From: Tamarix chinensis
Taxonomy: Eukaryota > Streptophyta > Magnoliopsida > Caryophyllales > Tamaricaceae
Direction: 5' to 3'
Assembly (NCBI GenBank): GCA_030549775.1
Contig: CM060177.1
Location: forward strand, 66,145,638-66,209,637
Length of the DNA stretch: 64,000 bases
Shown: piece by piece, positions 35,164 to 47,990 of the stretch
How the letters are laid out: the number at the start of each line of letters is the position of its first letter
Position numbering within the stretch: the first letter of the stretch is position 1
Made by a program: the position numbers and the translations under genes
The notes under the pieces: model-generated
What the model saw: the letters and a program-made list of their open reading frames with translations, nothing else
What the model was told of the DNA's origin: nothing
Databases searched by the model: none

Positions 35164-38120
35164 GCCATTCTCCCATGTGATCCCTTTTCTCTGCTTATGC
35201 CCGATCTATGCCTAGAGAGCCACCTTTTCCCTCCATATTCCTTTATCATCTTCTCTTGAGCCTGCAACCATTGTATGTTGTACCTTCCTTTGCCATCATA
35301 GCTGGCCACTCTTCTACCTCCTCACCACCACCACGCCTCAAATGCCTTAAAGAGGTACCCTAGCTTGTAGCCATTAATAACAACTCCCTTTATCTCATTT
35401 TCTCTCCCACTTTTTTCCTTCTCCCTACAAACTGTATGCTACCCAACACTACTGCTAGCCATTATCTTAACCACAACTAATAACCACCCACATCAACCTA
35501 TCCCTATGCAACTACCACCCTTAGCCCTACGCTTTCATTTCTCCACCAAAATCAACCATCATTACCATCACCTGGTCATCGGGTTATAGTGACCACCGCC
35601 ATGTCGTTGCACCATTTTTATTCTTTATTTTGGTCACTTCCACTTCCTTGCATCTCCTTGAGTTTTCTTTAGACTAGTTCCCTCTTTATTCCTCTTAAAA
35701 AAAGAGAGAAAAGAAAAGAAAATTTGAAGACACTTTGATAAGGATACAATTATAGCTAGTGCTTTATTTTTGGTAAAAGATGATCATGTTGTGTGTTAGA
35801 TAAAGATATGCATAAAATGATAGATGACTTTCATGTTGTATATGTAGCTTGGCTTGATAATAGCTAAATGTAAGAAAATGTGTGGATATGAGTGTATTGG
35901 TTTTAAGTGTTGATGTGTATCTCTATTATATGATATTATATGTGTGAAAAGTTGGAAGATTCCTTGTGTTAGATGCCTTATGACTTAGGTAGGGTTTTGA
36001 GACCTAGGGTCATTTTGGTTAACATTATAAATAGTGACATGTAGGGTACTTTAAGGTGTAAATTAGCCTAAAATAGTTTGGAGGAGCTATTGAAAATAAG
36101 TGTGGCAAAAATAAAGAGGTTTAGGGTAAATATAGTATGGGGAGGAATAAACATGCATGAAGTGAGTAATACCTAAAGGGAGTTATGATCATATAAAAGT
36201 AGAGTGAGGGTTTGTTACTAAAAAGTTGATATAGGGTTAACTCCTTTAGGTGGTCATGCATATTTGGGAAGTCCATTGAGCTATGTGGGAAGAGAGGTTA
36301 CTAAAAAATGAAAATAGGACTTTGAGAGGCCATGACACAAAACTCTAAGGGTAGGTTATTATCATATGTATGAAATGAAGGATTTCGATTATAATCTTGG
36401 AATATGATTTTAACCATTCCACTTTATGAATTTACACAAAATTTAATAGCCATGTAGGATAAGAGATGTAGTTGTTATCACAATGAGGAATTAAGGTTTC
36501 AAGAGTGTTTGAATAAGAAAGGTATTATCACATGTATAGAATGGGGAATTTAGGCTATGAAAATTTAGAGGATAGTTAACCAGAGTAATATATCCATGGG
36601 TATGGAATGTTTAGGTTAAAAAAGTAGTAAAGAAGGGGTTAGGCAAACTAGGAAAAATTAGGGTTTTAAGGAGCAACCCTAGAGGCCAATTACTATTATA
36701 TATAAGAAATAGGGGTAATAAGCCATGAATCTAGAATAGGGGTTTCTAATGATATGTTTGGCTTCGTTAGATAAATTGGAGACTCAAAGGGACATTAGGG
36801 GTAAGGATGTACTCGGGGTTGTGAAATTAGGGTTTCTAAGGGAACATGGTTATCTCGTGGTGGTAGTAGGGTAGGAGCCATGCATAGGTTAGGTGTGCAT
36901 GCTTTTGTGTTGAATATGAAATAAGTAAAATACTAATAATACACCAATCAATTAAAGTAGAAGATCACTTGATTTGGGTATAGTTGTACCTACTGATACA
37001 CCGGTAAGAATACTGGCCCGGAGCATCTTACCTTTAAAGTTGTACCCTATACCAATCCACCGGTGAGAATAATGGAGTCCTAAACTCAAGAAAATTAAAC
37101 CATTGAATGATAATAACCCAATGAAGACACTAATCACTTAATGTTAAGGATCACTTGAGTCAGGCCTAGTCCTATCCACCGATCCATCAGCGAGAATAGT
37201 GGCCATCGGCATCCTCCTTTGGAAGTTGTACGTAACATCGATCCACTAGTTAGAGTAATAAGGTCCCAAACTCAACTAATTTAAACCATTTAATGATAAT
37301 AACCTTTGGGAAAGACACTAATTATTTATAATAGAACATTATGTGGGTTAGGACCCATTGTACTTTAATTACTAATCCACAGGTGAAAATAGTGACTAGG
37401 AGAATCAATCCACGTCTACAAATAATGGCTAGGAGAATCTTGACCTATAAGTTATACTTATTTACTATTCAACCAATGAAAATAATAGGATCCCTAAACC
37501 CACATGGATAAAATCATAAGTCGGCTATTTATTACACTAATATCTTGAGTTTAGATTATAATGAATGAGCTTATACTATCTACTTATGGGCATGTCATTC
37601 TTTATTATGGTGTTATTGATTTCTCTTAATTTCTTAATGATGTTGTTACTTTACTCAGTGCATAGCTTGCTAATCACCTCTATTATGGGTGTTGTTTATT
37701 CCTAGGAGTAGATATCCCTTCTGAGCCTCTATAGCTAAAAGAGGACTCACTAAACGTCTTTAGTGCATAAGATGCTATGATTGGGTCAAAATGATGCTAT
37801 TGTGTTCGAGGATGGGAATTCAAGAGTGTGACATTCTATAGTTGCCTTTACTAGTTTTCTTCTCACTAACATTTTTATTTGAATGTTGTTTATGTATTTT
37901 AGTACTCCTTTTTGGAACCAACAATTAACTCTTATTCATATGAATTGTTACTATGATATGCTCATCATTGTTTGTTTACTATTTTATATTGCCTTCTAAT
38001 TGGTATAAGTATGGTCTAGGGATAGACTTATGCCTATTATGGCAATAACACCTCTCTTATGTTTGAATTATCTTATGTTAAAAATAAAATTTTTCAATGG
38101 AGGATTTTGGGAGTGTTATA
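35164..38120 (+). mobile_element. Plus-strand LTR fragment, 3' end intact
   Basis: This starts in C/T-rich U3-type DNA and ends TTTTGGGAGTGTTATA (CA changed to TA). It carries several GGGTTTTGAGACC and TTAGGGTTT blocks (35990-36840), motif copies of the form CCACCGGTGAGAATAATGG at about 37000-37500, and TTTACTCAGTGCATAGCTTG with ATGGGTGTTGTTTATTCC near 37651-37710. The AT-rich LTR start is missing. It joins head to head with the minus-strand LTR start at 35163. Confidence 0.75.
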
Positions 38121-39660
38121 ATATCTCCCCTCTGCTACATGTTTTACTCCTCTTTCCTTTGTAGACAACCCCCTACTTATATCACTTTTTCCCTCCTATA
38201 TTGTGCCAAAAACCCATGAATTACCTGTGAATTCCTACCTCACTAGAGCTCCCTCTTACACACAAGACACTCCCCTCCATTCTTCCCCATCATTACTCCT
38301 TTTGCCACCATTCTTATTTTGTAATGTTGATCCTCTTTGGCCTCTTTACCCAGCCACAAAAAACCATCATTGAACCTCCATACCTTAGACTATCCACCCT
38401 TTCTACCCTCCCCAACACCCATGAACAAATACCTTTTAACCTCCCCATCCACATGCTAAATTTCCCATCTATTTTTACCTTTGACTCTTCTCACTAGATC
38501 AACCACTCCACCACCAGCCAACCACCATTCCTTGCTTTTCTCCTTCTGCCAAACCTATTGTTCTTTCTCTCCTCCTTTAAAAACAAATCTCTAAAGCCTA
38601 ACTCTCACATCTTCACCCATCTTGGCCAAAGCTTCACTCATTTTCCTACACTCTTTATCACTAAACCTACTCCCTCTTCTTTGACCCTTTGTGTTGCACC
38701 TCTTCTTCCCTTTTTTTATACCTTTATTGCCATTCTCCCTTCCCTATAACTGGCTATTCTCAGCTCTTTACCCTCGAACACTAGCTATTCTCGTCCTTGC
38801 CACCTCCTTTCTTCTCAACCAAAACTTCCTCCTTTGTTACTAAGCTTTCCTTTTGATTTCCTCTTACTTGTTTTACTAGATAGTAGCCCTAATTTATTAT
38901 AGTAATTTTAGATTATTGATATTTAATATTATATGCTAATATATGTATGTGTTTGGATGTTAAATTCCTTAGTAATCCTTGGGAGCTTTAGATAAAAACT
39001 CTTTTGTGTATGCTTGGGTTAGGTAAATTCAATCACTCATAAGACGATAGCAATTATGTGTAAGAATGCTAGAAACTTTTAGAGCTAGAATCATGCTAGG
39101 GTTTTATGTTTTTTGAGTGTTTTAGCATGCAATATATAATCTTGGAATATGATTTTGACAGTGAAGGACCTTCAATGGGGAATGTTTTCTCCCTAGGGGT
39201 TGCTACCTTAGAGGTTATACTCTAATCTATAGGTGACCTATGGGCCCTATAGAGGGTATCAATACTTAAGGACTAGGTGACTGAGGTTAGGAGGATACAA
39301 TGTTACTTTCAAGCTCTAGTATGATTCGATATACCGCTGTGTCCCTAGGTTTGAGGTAAGGGTATTGTGTTACTTTTAGGTGCTAACATGACCATGTGTA
39401 CCATAGTGTCCTTCGTTGATTTATATATCCCTATCGAGTATGAAAGTAAAAATGAAAATATTATTGTCTAATAAAATGAAAGGAATAGATTGTTGTCTGG
39501 TATTTGCCTTAATGCCCTACCTTGTTTTCTATTAGATTTATTAGTTTTGTAGCCACCTTAGTACTCTACCTTGGTATTGTGTAAGACTTATTTTTATTTT
39601 AATAGTTGACTTGGTACCCTACCATAGTTCATATTGGATATCTTGGTTCAGTAGATTCCT
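38121..39660 (+). mobile_element. Plus-strand LTR fragment, type II-like
   Basis: Pyrimidine-rich DNA (38121-38870) is followed by AT-rich DNA. A block at 39160-39440 (CTAGGGGTTGCTACCTTAG, GTGTCCCTAGGTTTGAGG, 'ACCATAGTGTCC') is homologous to 57440-57790 and 62370-62700 in the type II LTRs. A second divergent copy of the GGTA...CCCTACC text fills 39490-39670. Both LTR ends are missing. A 63-codon frame at 38558-38749 is low-complexity and not convincing as a gene. Confidence 0.6.
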
Positions 39661-42600
39661 CAAGGCCCTATCCTGGTATTGCTTTTCATTTTCATTTTCT
39701 GTTTCTTTAATTTCTTTCTTCTCCTCCTTCTTGTCTACCTTAAGCTGCACACATTTGATTTAGTTGCAACTTGCACTTGCAACTTGCATCATCACTTACA
39801 CCATCACCTTTCTACAACCATCTCCCATCACCTTACTTCCTCTCTTCTTTTTCTACTTCTCCTTTTGCTCCCTTATCCCTAGCTGGCTGCACACCCTGCA
39901 CACTTCAATTTCCCCTACTATCTTACATCTAATGTAAGACCTACATAAAAGAATGACCATCCTCACCCTACAGCTGCTACCCTACTCCTCACCATCATTT
40001 GAAAGCACTATAACCATCATCGTCACCTTGTAGGTGCACTATCACCATCATCACCACCGCATATCCCTTGTGTTCTTTTTCTTCTTCCCTAATTTACACC
40101 ACACACGCACACATGTGTGAGTGTGTGTGTGTGAGGGTGTATATACATGGAACATTCTTCTTCCCTTCTCTTTGGTTTGGTTCCATTATGTGATTTTACA
40201 TACACACACACACAAACACACACACACACACATGTACTAAAAACTCTTCTCTCCTATTCTTTGGTATGCTTACATCCTGCGATTTTGTGTCAAAAACTCT
40301 ACCTAAGCACTCTTTTTTCCTACTCCTTTCCTCCTTTTTCCTTCTTCCTCTTCTTCCTTGTTTCCTTATTTTTGGTATGCGCACAACCAATCTACCACCT
40401 TACCCTATCTCAGCCACCATTTGCCGCCCATTGGCCCGTGGATCGACCACCAAGGTCACCTCAACCTTCCCCAATACTATCGCCATCAATCACTACCTAT
40501 CACCACCTCCATTCTTTTTTTCCCTAGTTCATCTCAATTTTGCAGAGTGTATGGCCTGTGCATGACCTTAGCATGGCCGTGCAAAATTTGCATTGCCTAG
40601 TCATGCATAATCTTTTCTCTCAACTGAGTGTGCACAACTGTAGCATAGCTATGCAAATTTTGCACCGCCTGGCCATGCGTTACCTTTTCTCTATATCATG
40701 GTTGCACCATCTGCTGCACAACTTTGCAACTTACAATTTTTAGTCGTACACCCCTATTTTCACCCCAAACATTGTCTAAACACCAAAAAAATTTAACTAT
40801 AGATCAACACCACATTCCTCTATAAATCCACACATCTCAAGCTCCCATTTAAGTACGGTTATTTCTATTTTTACCCTCTTAACCTTGATTTCATCTTTAA
40901 TTTAACTCTTTGAGCATAACCATGAATTTTATTATTATTGTAAGTGTTATTTTAATAGCTTTGGAGGAGGAAGTATAGGATTTGTGTGCTTAGAGCCCGA
41001 TTTCCTAGTTGGTAAGGGTACTATTCCATGTTTAGGGTTTTTGATGTTATTTATTTGTATAGTTAGTTGTCTTTTTCATGATATGGTCTATATATGTTGT
41101 AACATGTGTTGATCATGATATTTTATGATGATATGAATATTATGTTGAAAGAAAGTAAGAATGGGTGAGGTTACCATTGTGTTTTGATTTTGTTGTGATA
41201 ATGTAATATTTGTGGAAGTATATCTTCTGGTATAAAATATAGTCTCAAGGATGTTATGCTATTGAAATAAAGTAAGAATGGGTAATGGGTACCATTATTA
41301 TTTTGTTGAGATAATGTCATGTTGTTGGAAATATATCTTATGGTATAAAGTATGTATTAAATGAGATTTGATAAATGGACTTAAGAATTCCCATGAGGTA
41401 TGATGATAAATTTCGGACTTGAAATATAATATGTATGGAAGGTACAATATTTTATAAAATGAAGATTATTACTTGTGTTTAAGGGTATTTTGGTTATTAT
41501 GGATTAATAAGGAATGTTTGGTACTTTATCTGTTAGGAGGATTAAAATATTATAATAATAGCATGATGAATTTTTGGACGTATTATTGTTGTTTTGTGTC
41601 CCTAAACGATTTAATGGATAATTTGAGGCAATTATCTTATGATGATAATACCATTATTTCATATATAAGATCTAGAAATTATATAGATTTCTGAACATGT
41701 TGTTAATATTTGACCTTATGAGGTTATATATTGGAATTGGTGATCATATAAATTTCATTAGAGGTGTTATGACAAATCTGTGGAATTTAGGTCTTGGATA
41801 TTTCTGTGATTAACATATCAGGATGAGATTTTAATGTATATTTATGGAAATTAGATTGTGTATTTTGGGTATGATAATGGTGATGGGTTTTGGAGATGAT
41901 ATAATATAAGTTATGTGGAATAATCGATATGGGACCAAATGATGTGTAATTAGGGTTTGAAAGGACATAAGGACTTAGACCTATGCTATGTATATCTATT
42001 TTAATGAGTTCTATGCCAAATAATTAATCTTGAATAATATACTAATCACTTAAAGTGAAAAAGTAAGTGATAGGGTCAAGGTGGTATATTTTTCTTTATA
42101 TATATATATCTGTATTCTCGTTCCATCAGGGATAATAGTGGCTTGGGAGTATTTCGCCTTGAGATGATGTTTTAAATCTCTATGTCACCGGAAAGAATAG
42201 TGGCTTCGAAGTATTTTGTCCCAAGAAGGTGCTTCAGTCCATTCCACTATATTAAGAATAGTTGGCCCCCTAATGATCATGAAATGAAAATGTATCATTA
42301 TAAGTTATGGAAAAGATACTAATGATTTAAAGTGGAAGAATATGTGAGTCAGGACCAATGTGATCTATTTTTGCATTTATATATATGTATTCCTATTCTA
42401 CCAGGAAGAATAGTGGCTTGAGAGTATTTTGCCCTGAAAAGGAATTTTTAATGTCTATTCCACCAAAAAGAATAGTAACTCAAGTTTGTTGTCCCTAATA
42501 TGATTTTTTATACCGTTCCACCAATTTAAGAATATTGGGGTTCCTACACTCAACGTATATAAAAGAATGAAAATGGATTATATTTAATGAAGGAATCAAG

Positions 42601-43123
42601 ATCATATTCTTTCATATTAGTCGTTTCATATATTTGGTTATTCCCTTATTATCTAATTTAAAAGCATGTGCTATTTGAATCTCCATTTAGATAGTATTTT
42701 TCCCTTAGTTAGTACGTAGCACACTGACAACATATTTTATGTGTACTGCTCATTCCCATGAGTATATCTGCCCTATTTTGCAGGTGATTGATGATTATTA
42801 GCTTGATGTGATTTCCTTGGGTGAGTGCTAAACAAATTGGTAAAGGATATCGTTATCTGGATACCTCTATCTCTCTTTGGACTCTTATTCCTCTATTTTT
42901 ACTATTTGTTCCCTTCTCTCTATTTCATATCTTTTATTATGGTGGAATCAAGTTCTTCCCGCATCTTATTCCTAGGAATAAGGTTACTTTTCCTTAAACT
43001 AGATATAAACTGGGCATAGGGAGTGCCTCTTCTATGTTGGATATGGCATGACACCCCTTTTATGTTTTGGCTTCCCCGATTAACTCTTAAAAAAAAATTA
43101 ATTTCAAATTTTGAGGTGTTATA
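39661..43123 (+). mobile_element. 5' LTR (truncated) of an internally deleted element
   Basis: This pairs with the 3' LTR at 44668-48693. Shared text includes GTTGCAACTTGCA (39766/44994), GGATCGACCACCAA (40440/45529), 'TTTATTATTATTGTAAGTG' (40929, compare 46030), 'CTAATCACTTAAAGTGAAAA' (42041/47525) and GGGCATAGGGAGTGCCTCTTCTATGTT (43013/48571). It ends TTTTGAGGTGTTATA at 43123. The first 250 bp or so are missing, where it joins a type II-like fragment at about 39660. Motif copies at 42120-42540 read TTCCATCAGGGATAATAGTGGCTTGGGAG. Confidence 0.82.
40085..40232. repeat. CA/GT dinucleotide runs
   Basis: Short CA runs (ACACACGCACACATGTGTG, then ACACACACACACAAACACAC) with an adjoining GT run near a TATATACAT at 40139. 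The sister 3' LTR at 45285-45320 has a shorter ACACACACACACATATACAC, so the array changed length after the two LTRs formed. Confidence 0.85.
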
Positions 43124-43125
43124 GA

Positions 43126-43138
43126 TGGTAACAGAGCT
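43126..43138 (+). other. Primer-binding site
   Basis: TGGTAACAGAGCT follows the 5' LTR end by two bases and differs from TGGTATCAGAGCT by one base. It shows that 43124 opens an element interior. Confidence 0.85.
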
Positions 43139-44262
43139 TTTGGTTTTTGAGAATCATATTTCGGTTATAGATTTGGTTTTCACCATCTTAAATTTTTTTA
43201 AATTTTCTAGTCTATTTAAAAAAAATTAGGATTAACCTTGTGTGGAGTTGGGAAATAGGTAGGATATGTGGCCTCATTATGTGTAAAGTGATCTTATAGG
43301 AAAAGTAAGCTAAGGTTTCCTAAAATGGTTTTGGTGTTTTAGCTCACAAAGATACATTTGTGCGTATCAGTCACATCATGAATCATGGAGGTCCAATGGA
43401 CCTATTAACATGGGCTCCGCTTGGGATTAGGTATACCTTTGCAACTCAAGGAGTCACTTGGAGGTTATGGGTATGAAGTTAAGGATGTACCACTCTGTAC
43501 CTGGCTATAGTGAGTCAACAAATATAGCAAGTTTGTTTCACAAAGGCGATAGTCGGTGATTGTAAAAGAGCCCTTGTGTACTATAGCTTTAGGAGCCCGA
43601 TGATGCAATGGCACAATTTTAGTGGGTCATTTGATGACACGACTGCTAGAAGAGGAGTCTGTCCCTTGGTGTAGTGAAGATGTTGAGCACCAAGATGTTT
43701 GCTTCCAGTGGTTGCCATTGTGGGTGCGCATGTGATACTGACCATTGGATAATGAGAACTAAGAGTCAATCATAGAGTGAAGTGATACATGTTGTCAACT
43801 CAACCAGGATGAGATCGTTAAGGAGCAAAAGGTAACCCTTTAGTAGTCTTCGGGTCATGACGCATCAAGCTAGGGATACTCTAACCATTCCCTTTCTCTT
43901 TTCACATTTGTATTGTGCATTAACTTGTTGCTTAATCGTTTGATCCTGGCTGGAAGGCATATTGGACTAAGATTTCTTGTTCGATGCCTTATTGTACTTT
44001 TGTTCTATTTTGTATCTTTTTCCTCTCCACTTTTACCTCTATTACCGTCTTCTTCACATTTTTTGTAAAGTTCTTATCTTATTGAGTTCTCCTTTTAAAG
44101 GGGTAGTATCCTAACTTGTTAACCTTGATCCCTTACCATATTTTCCTTCTAACCTTAAAGACCACCTCTTATTCTGTTCACTCCACCTTTAACCTTATCG
44201 ACCTTTATATCATTGATCACTTCATAGATCCTTGTAACCCTTAACCCTTTAACTCTTTATCA
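43139..44262. other. Element interior without recognisable gag or pol
   Basis: This stretch lies between a primer-binding site and a pol tail, where gag, protease, RT and integrase should be. I find no conserved motif of those domains in any frame. A 62-codon frame on the minus strand (43581-43769) has no motif I know. Composition at 43320-43860 is more balanced than that of the LTRs. A non-autonomous element with foreign or very decayed filler is the simplest reading. Confidence 0.55.
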
Positions 44263-44510
44263 TTTTAAGAAGTACATCGCAATCTGCCCTATGTGATCTA
44301 AATCGATAAGATTGAGCTCGATGATTCATTATCTTATGAGGAGAGGCCTTTAAGGATTCTCTATACCAAGATTCGACGCACCCAAAAGAGATCAGTTCCT
44401 CTTGTGAAGATTCTTTAGAGCCGTCATGGAGTAGAAGAAGTGACTTGGGAGACCAAAAAGGATATGCATGAGGTGTACCTAAAGCTCTTTAGCTCAGGTG
44501 TGTTAGAATT
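44263..44510 (+). pseudogene. pol: Last part of integrase with chromodomain-like tail
   Basis: The frame reads IDKIELDDSLSYEERPLRIL, YTKIRRTQKRSVPLVKIL, a TAG, then SRHGVEEVTWETKKDMHEVY and LKLFSSG. This matches the C-terminal end of pol at 18640-18835, residue for residue in many places. It is the only coding remnant of this element. The single internal TAG falls where Trp is usual (K-I-L-W), as expected from G-to-A. The 250 bp or so end about 150 bp before the polypurine tract, the normal distance. Confidence 0.88.
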
Positions 44511-44651
44511 TGGGGTTTTCTTTCTTTTAAGGGTGTAGTACCTAGTATTATAGTAGTAACTCCGATGGATTTAGCCACCAAAATTGCTTCCTTACATCCT
44601 TTTTCTATTCCTCCCTATCCCAAACTTGTTGACTTCAGGGACAAAGTCTCT

Positions 44652-44667
44652 TTTAAAGGGGTAGTAA
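44652..44667 (+). other. Polypurine tract
   Basis: TTTAAAGGGGTAGTAA lies directly before the 3' LTR, after 'GACTTCAGGGACAAAGTCTC'. Both parts match the equivalent site at 18950-18984. Confidence 0.8.
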
Positions 44668-46106
44668 TATAATACCCTAAATTTTTTAAAGCTTAATCCT
44701 GCATCATTAGCACCCTAATTTGATTCTAATATCAAGAAATCTTATTTTTAGCCTTAACCTAATTTTTTAATCCCAAAACTTTAACCGAATCTGAAACCTT
44801 GTGTCAGATAAATAATAATTTGTAAACAAAAATCAAAATCCTCTAAAATTTTTGCTAAATCCTGGCTATCTTGGGTAATCCAAGATTATCTAAACTATTA
44901 CCTTAAATACTTTTCCCCTTTTCCCGTTTATTTCTTCTTTTCTTTTCTCCCTTCTCTATCTCCTGTCAATCTTAGCAGTAAAGTTTGATTTTGTTGCAAC
45001 TTGCATTTCTCCTCTATAGTTGCACCATCTTCCATCATCCATCAAAATTTCTTCTTTTTCTTCTTCTCCTTCTACTTCTCTTATCCTTGCCAACCTACAC
45101 ACGTACTACCTTATCTCCCTGCTTCTTTCTTATCTTTCTCATCATTAAACAACCCATACACATAACCATGGCCAACAACTGCATTTTCCATCCCAACACA
45201 CAACCATCACCTCCATTGTCACCCTAGTGAATTGCACAACCATCGCACGCCTCCCCCTTTTTTTCCTTATTTTCCCGATTCACACCATACACACACACAC
45301 ATATACACGTATACATATATACTACATACTCTCCTTTGTCTTTGGTTTTGCATCATTCTGCCCCCATCTTTGTGTCAAAGAGCCATTGTGTGAGCTCCAT
45401 CTTCCTTCTCCCTTATTCCTTCTCTTTTCTCCTTCTTCTTCCACCTTCTTTTCCTGCTTATAGCCTTCACACCACCCAATCCACCACTATGCACCACCTC
45501 TGCTACCACTTGCCGCCTATTACTTTGTGGATCGACCACCAACGTTACCCCAACTTTCCTCAACACCATTGACTTCAATCATTGCTGACCACCACCTCTT
45601 TTCCCTTCTTTTTTCCCTTGTTTGTTGCACTTTTGTAGAGTGCACAACTTGTGCACGGCCTCAGCACAGTCGTGTAAGAGTTGAAGTCTCTTGTTCCACC
45701 ATTGTACAAATGTTGCACTGCATGGTCATGCGTGATCTTTTCTATTGACTTGGTGTGCACCATTGTAGCACAGCCGTGCACCTTTTTCACCACCTAGCGG
45801 GCATTACTTTTTCTCTTGACTAGGGCTACATTGCTTGCTACACAGCCATGCAACGTCCTATTTTTGGCCCCAAACCTTATCCAAACACCACAAAAATTAT
45901 ACCATAGCTCCACCACACACTCCTCTACACATCCACACATCTCAACCTCCCATTGAACTATGGTTATTTCTATTTTTACCCTCTTTACCTTGATTTCTCC
46001 TTTGATTTAACTCTTCAAGTCTAACCATGAATTTTATTATTTTTGTAGGTGGTATTCTAGTAACTTCGGACGAGGAAGTCTAGGATTTGCATGTTTAGAG
46101 ATTAGT

Positions 46107-46580
46107 TAAGGATATAAATGGTGCGGATTTTACCTGAAACTCGATGGATATTTAAACGGATATGGATACGGATATGGATGATGGAAAAAAATACCCGTCG
46201 GGTTCGGGTACAGATACGGGTATGGGTATGGGATATCTATACCCGTACTCGTAACTATACCTGTATCCATATCCATACCCGTTTACCTGATATATAATTA
46301 CCCTTTTACCCTTAATTTTAAGATTATTTATATATATATTATAAATTAAGGTTAAATTGTCATTTGTCTTAACTCTAAATGGGTTTATACATCGGGTAAT
46401 GGATTTATCCGGTTGATAATATCCATTAACGGGTAAATGGATAATCTATCGGGTAATTTATATCCAATGGATATGGATATGGATTCGGATATGGTTATAG
46501 ATTCGGGTATGTATTTTCTTAACGGGTATGGATATGGGTATAGGTATACCTGCCCCGAACCTACCCCGTTTACATCCCTA
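46107..46580. mobile_element. Non-autonomous hAT-type DNA transposon, 474 bp
   Basis: The element has imperfect terminal inverted repeats: TAAGGATATAAATGGTG on the left and, reversed, TAGGGATGTAAACGGGG on the right. These resemble the Ac-family terminus (C/T)AGGGATG. It is flanked by an 8-bp direct repeat with one mismatch, AGATTAGT (46099-46106) and AGATCAGT (46581-46588), the size typical of hAT insertions. The 5' LTR at about 40990 and the LTR at 5900 lack it, giving an empty site. Inside are many copies of GGATATGGATACGG and CGGGTATGGGTATGG near each end in opposite orientation, around an AT-rich centre (46280-46380). That gives a long-range hairpin, and such subterminal repeats are usual transposase-binding arrays. 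It encodes no transposase. Confidence 0.85.
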
Positions 46581-47571
46581 AGATCAGTGTCCTATTGGTA
46601 AAGATATTATACAGTGTTTAGGGTTTTTGGTGTTATTTGCTTGTATGTTTATATATGCTTTTAATGATATTGGTTATATATGATGTAACATGTGTTGATC
46701 TTGATATTTTTGTGATGATATGAATATTATGTTTAATGTAAGAATGGGTGAGAGGTACCATTATGTTATGATTTTATTGTGATAATGTCATATTGTTGGA
46801 AATATATCTTATGGTATGAAATATGGGCTAAATGAGTTTTGATAAATGGATTTAAGAATTCTCATAAGGTATGATTATAAATTGTGGAATTGAAAAATAA
46901 TATGTGTGGAAGGGACGAGATTTTATAAAATAAAGATTTTTATTTGTAATTAAGGGTAATTTGGTCGTTATGGGATAATAAGGAGATTTTAGTATTCTAT
47001 ATGTGAGGTGGATTAAAATATGAAAATAATAACATTAGGAATTCTCAGAAGTATGATTATTATTTGGGGTCCTTAAATGGTTTAATGGAAAATTTGGGCC
47101 AACTATCTTATAATGATGTTACCATTATTTCATTTATAAGATCTAGAGATTTTACAGATTTCTGAATACATTGTTAATGTTTAACCTTATAAGGTTATCT
47201 ATCAAAATTGGTAATCATGTAAATTTCATGGGGGTGTTATGACAAATATGTGGAATTTAGGTCTAGGATATTTTTGTGATTAACATATCGGGATGAGATT
47301 ATTAAAGTATATATATGGAAATTAGATCATGCATTTTAGGTATGATAATAATGATGGGATGTAGAGATGACATAATATAAGTTGTGTGAAATCATTAATA
47401 TGGGAGAATGAATACTAAAGGGTGTGTAATTAGGGTTTGAAAGGACATAAGGACTTGGATCTATGCTATATGTACATATGTTTTAATGTGTTCTATGCCT
47501 GAGAATCAATCTTAAATACAATACTAATCACTTAAAGTGAAAAAGTACATGATTAGGCTAAGGTGATCTAT

Positions 47572-47598
47572 TTCTCTCTCTCTCTCTCTATGTATGTA

Positions 47599-47649
<51 letters not shown>

Positions 47650-47686
47650 GTATGTATGTATGTATGTATGTATGTATGTATTCCCA
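47572..47686. repeat. (CT)n-(AT)n-(GTAT)n compound microsatellite
   Basis: TCTCTCTCTCTCT, then alternating TATATGTATATAT, then a long TA run and eight or so GTAT units. The 5' LTR has only ATATATATATAT near 42100, so the expansion arose after insertion of the element. Confidence 0.95.
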
Positions 47687-47923
47687 TTCCATTAGGGAGA
47701 ATAGTGGCTTGGGTGCATTTTGCTTCGAGAATATGTTTTTAATCTTCATTCCAATAGAATGAATAGTGGCTTGGGAGCATTTGGCTCCAAGAAGGTGCTT
47801 CAGTACATTCCATTGGATTAAGAATAGCGGGATCCTTACTCAACGTGAAATAAAAACATATCATTATATACTAATGATTTAAAGTGGAAGAATACATGAG
47901 TTAGGACCAAGGTGATCCATTTA

Positions 47924-47924
<1 letters not shown>

Positions 47925-47988
<64 letters not shown>
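47925..47988. repeat. (CT)n-(AT)n-(GT)n compound microsatellite
   Basis: CTCTCTCTCTCTCTGTG, ATATATATATATATG and a long GTGTGTGTGT run follow each other. The corresponding place in the 5' LTR (42380-42400) has just TATATATATGTAT. Confidence 0.95.

Positions 47989-47990
<2 letters not shown>

Noticed and set aside
43581..43769. 62-codon minus-strand frame in the empty element interior
   Set aside because: It has no motif, neighbouring frames are closed and no homologous copy is visible in the window; it is too short to call a gene.
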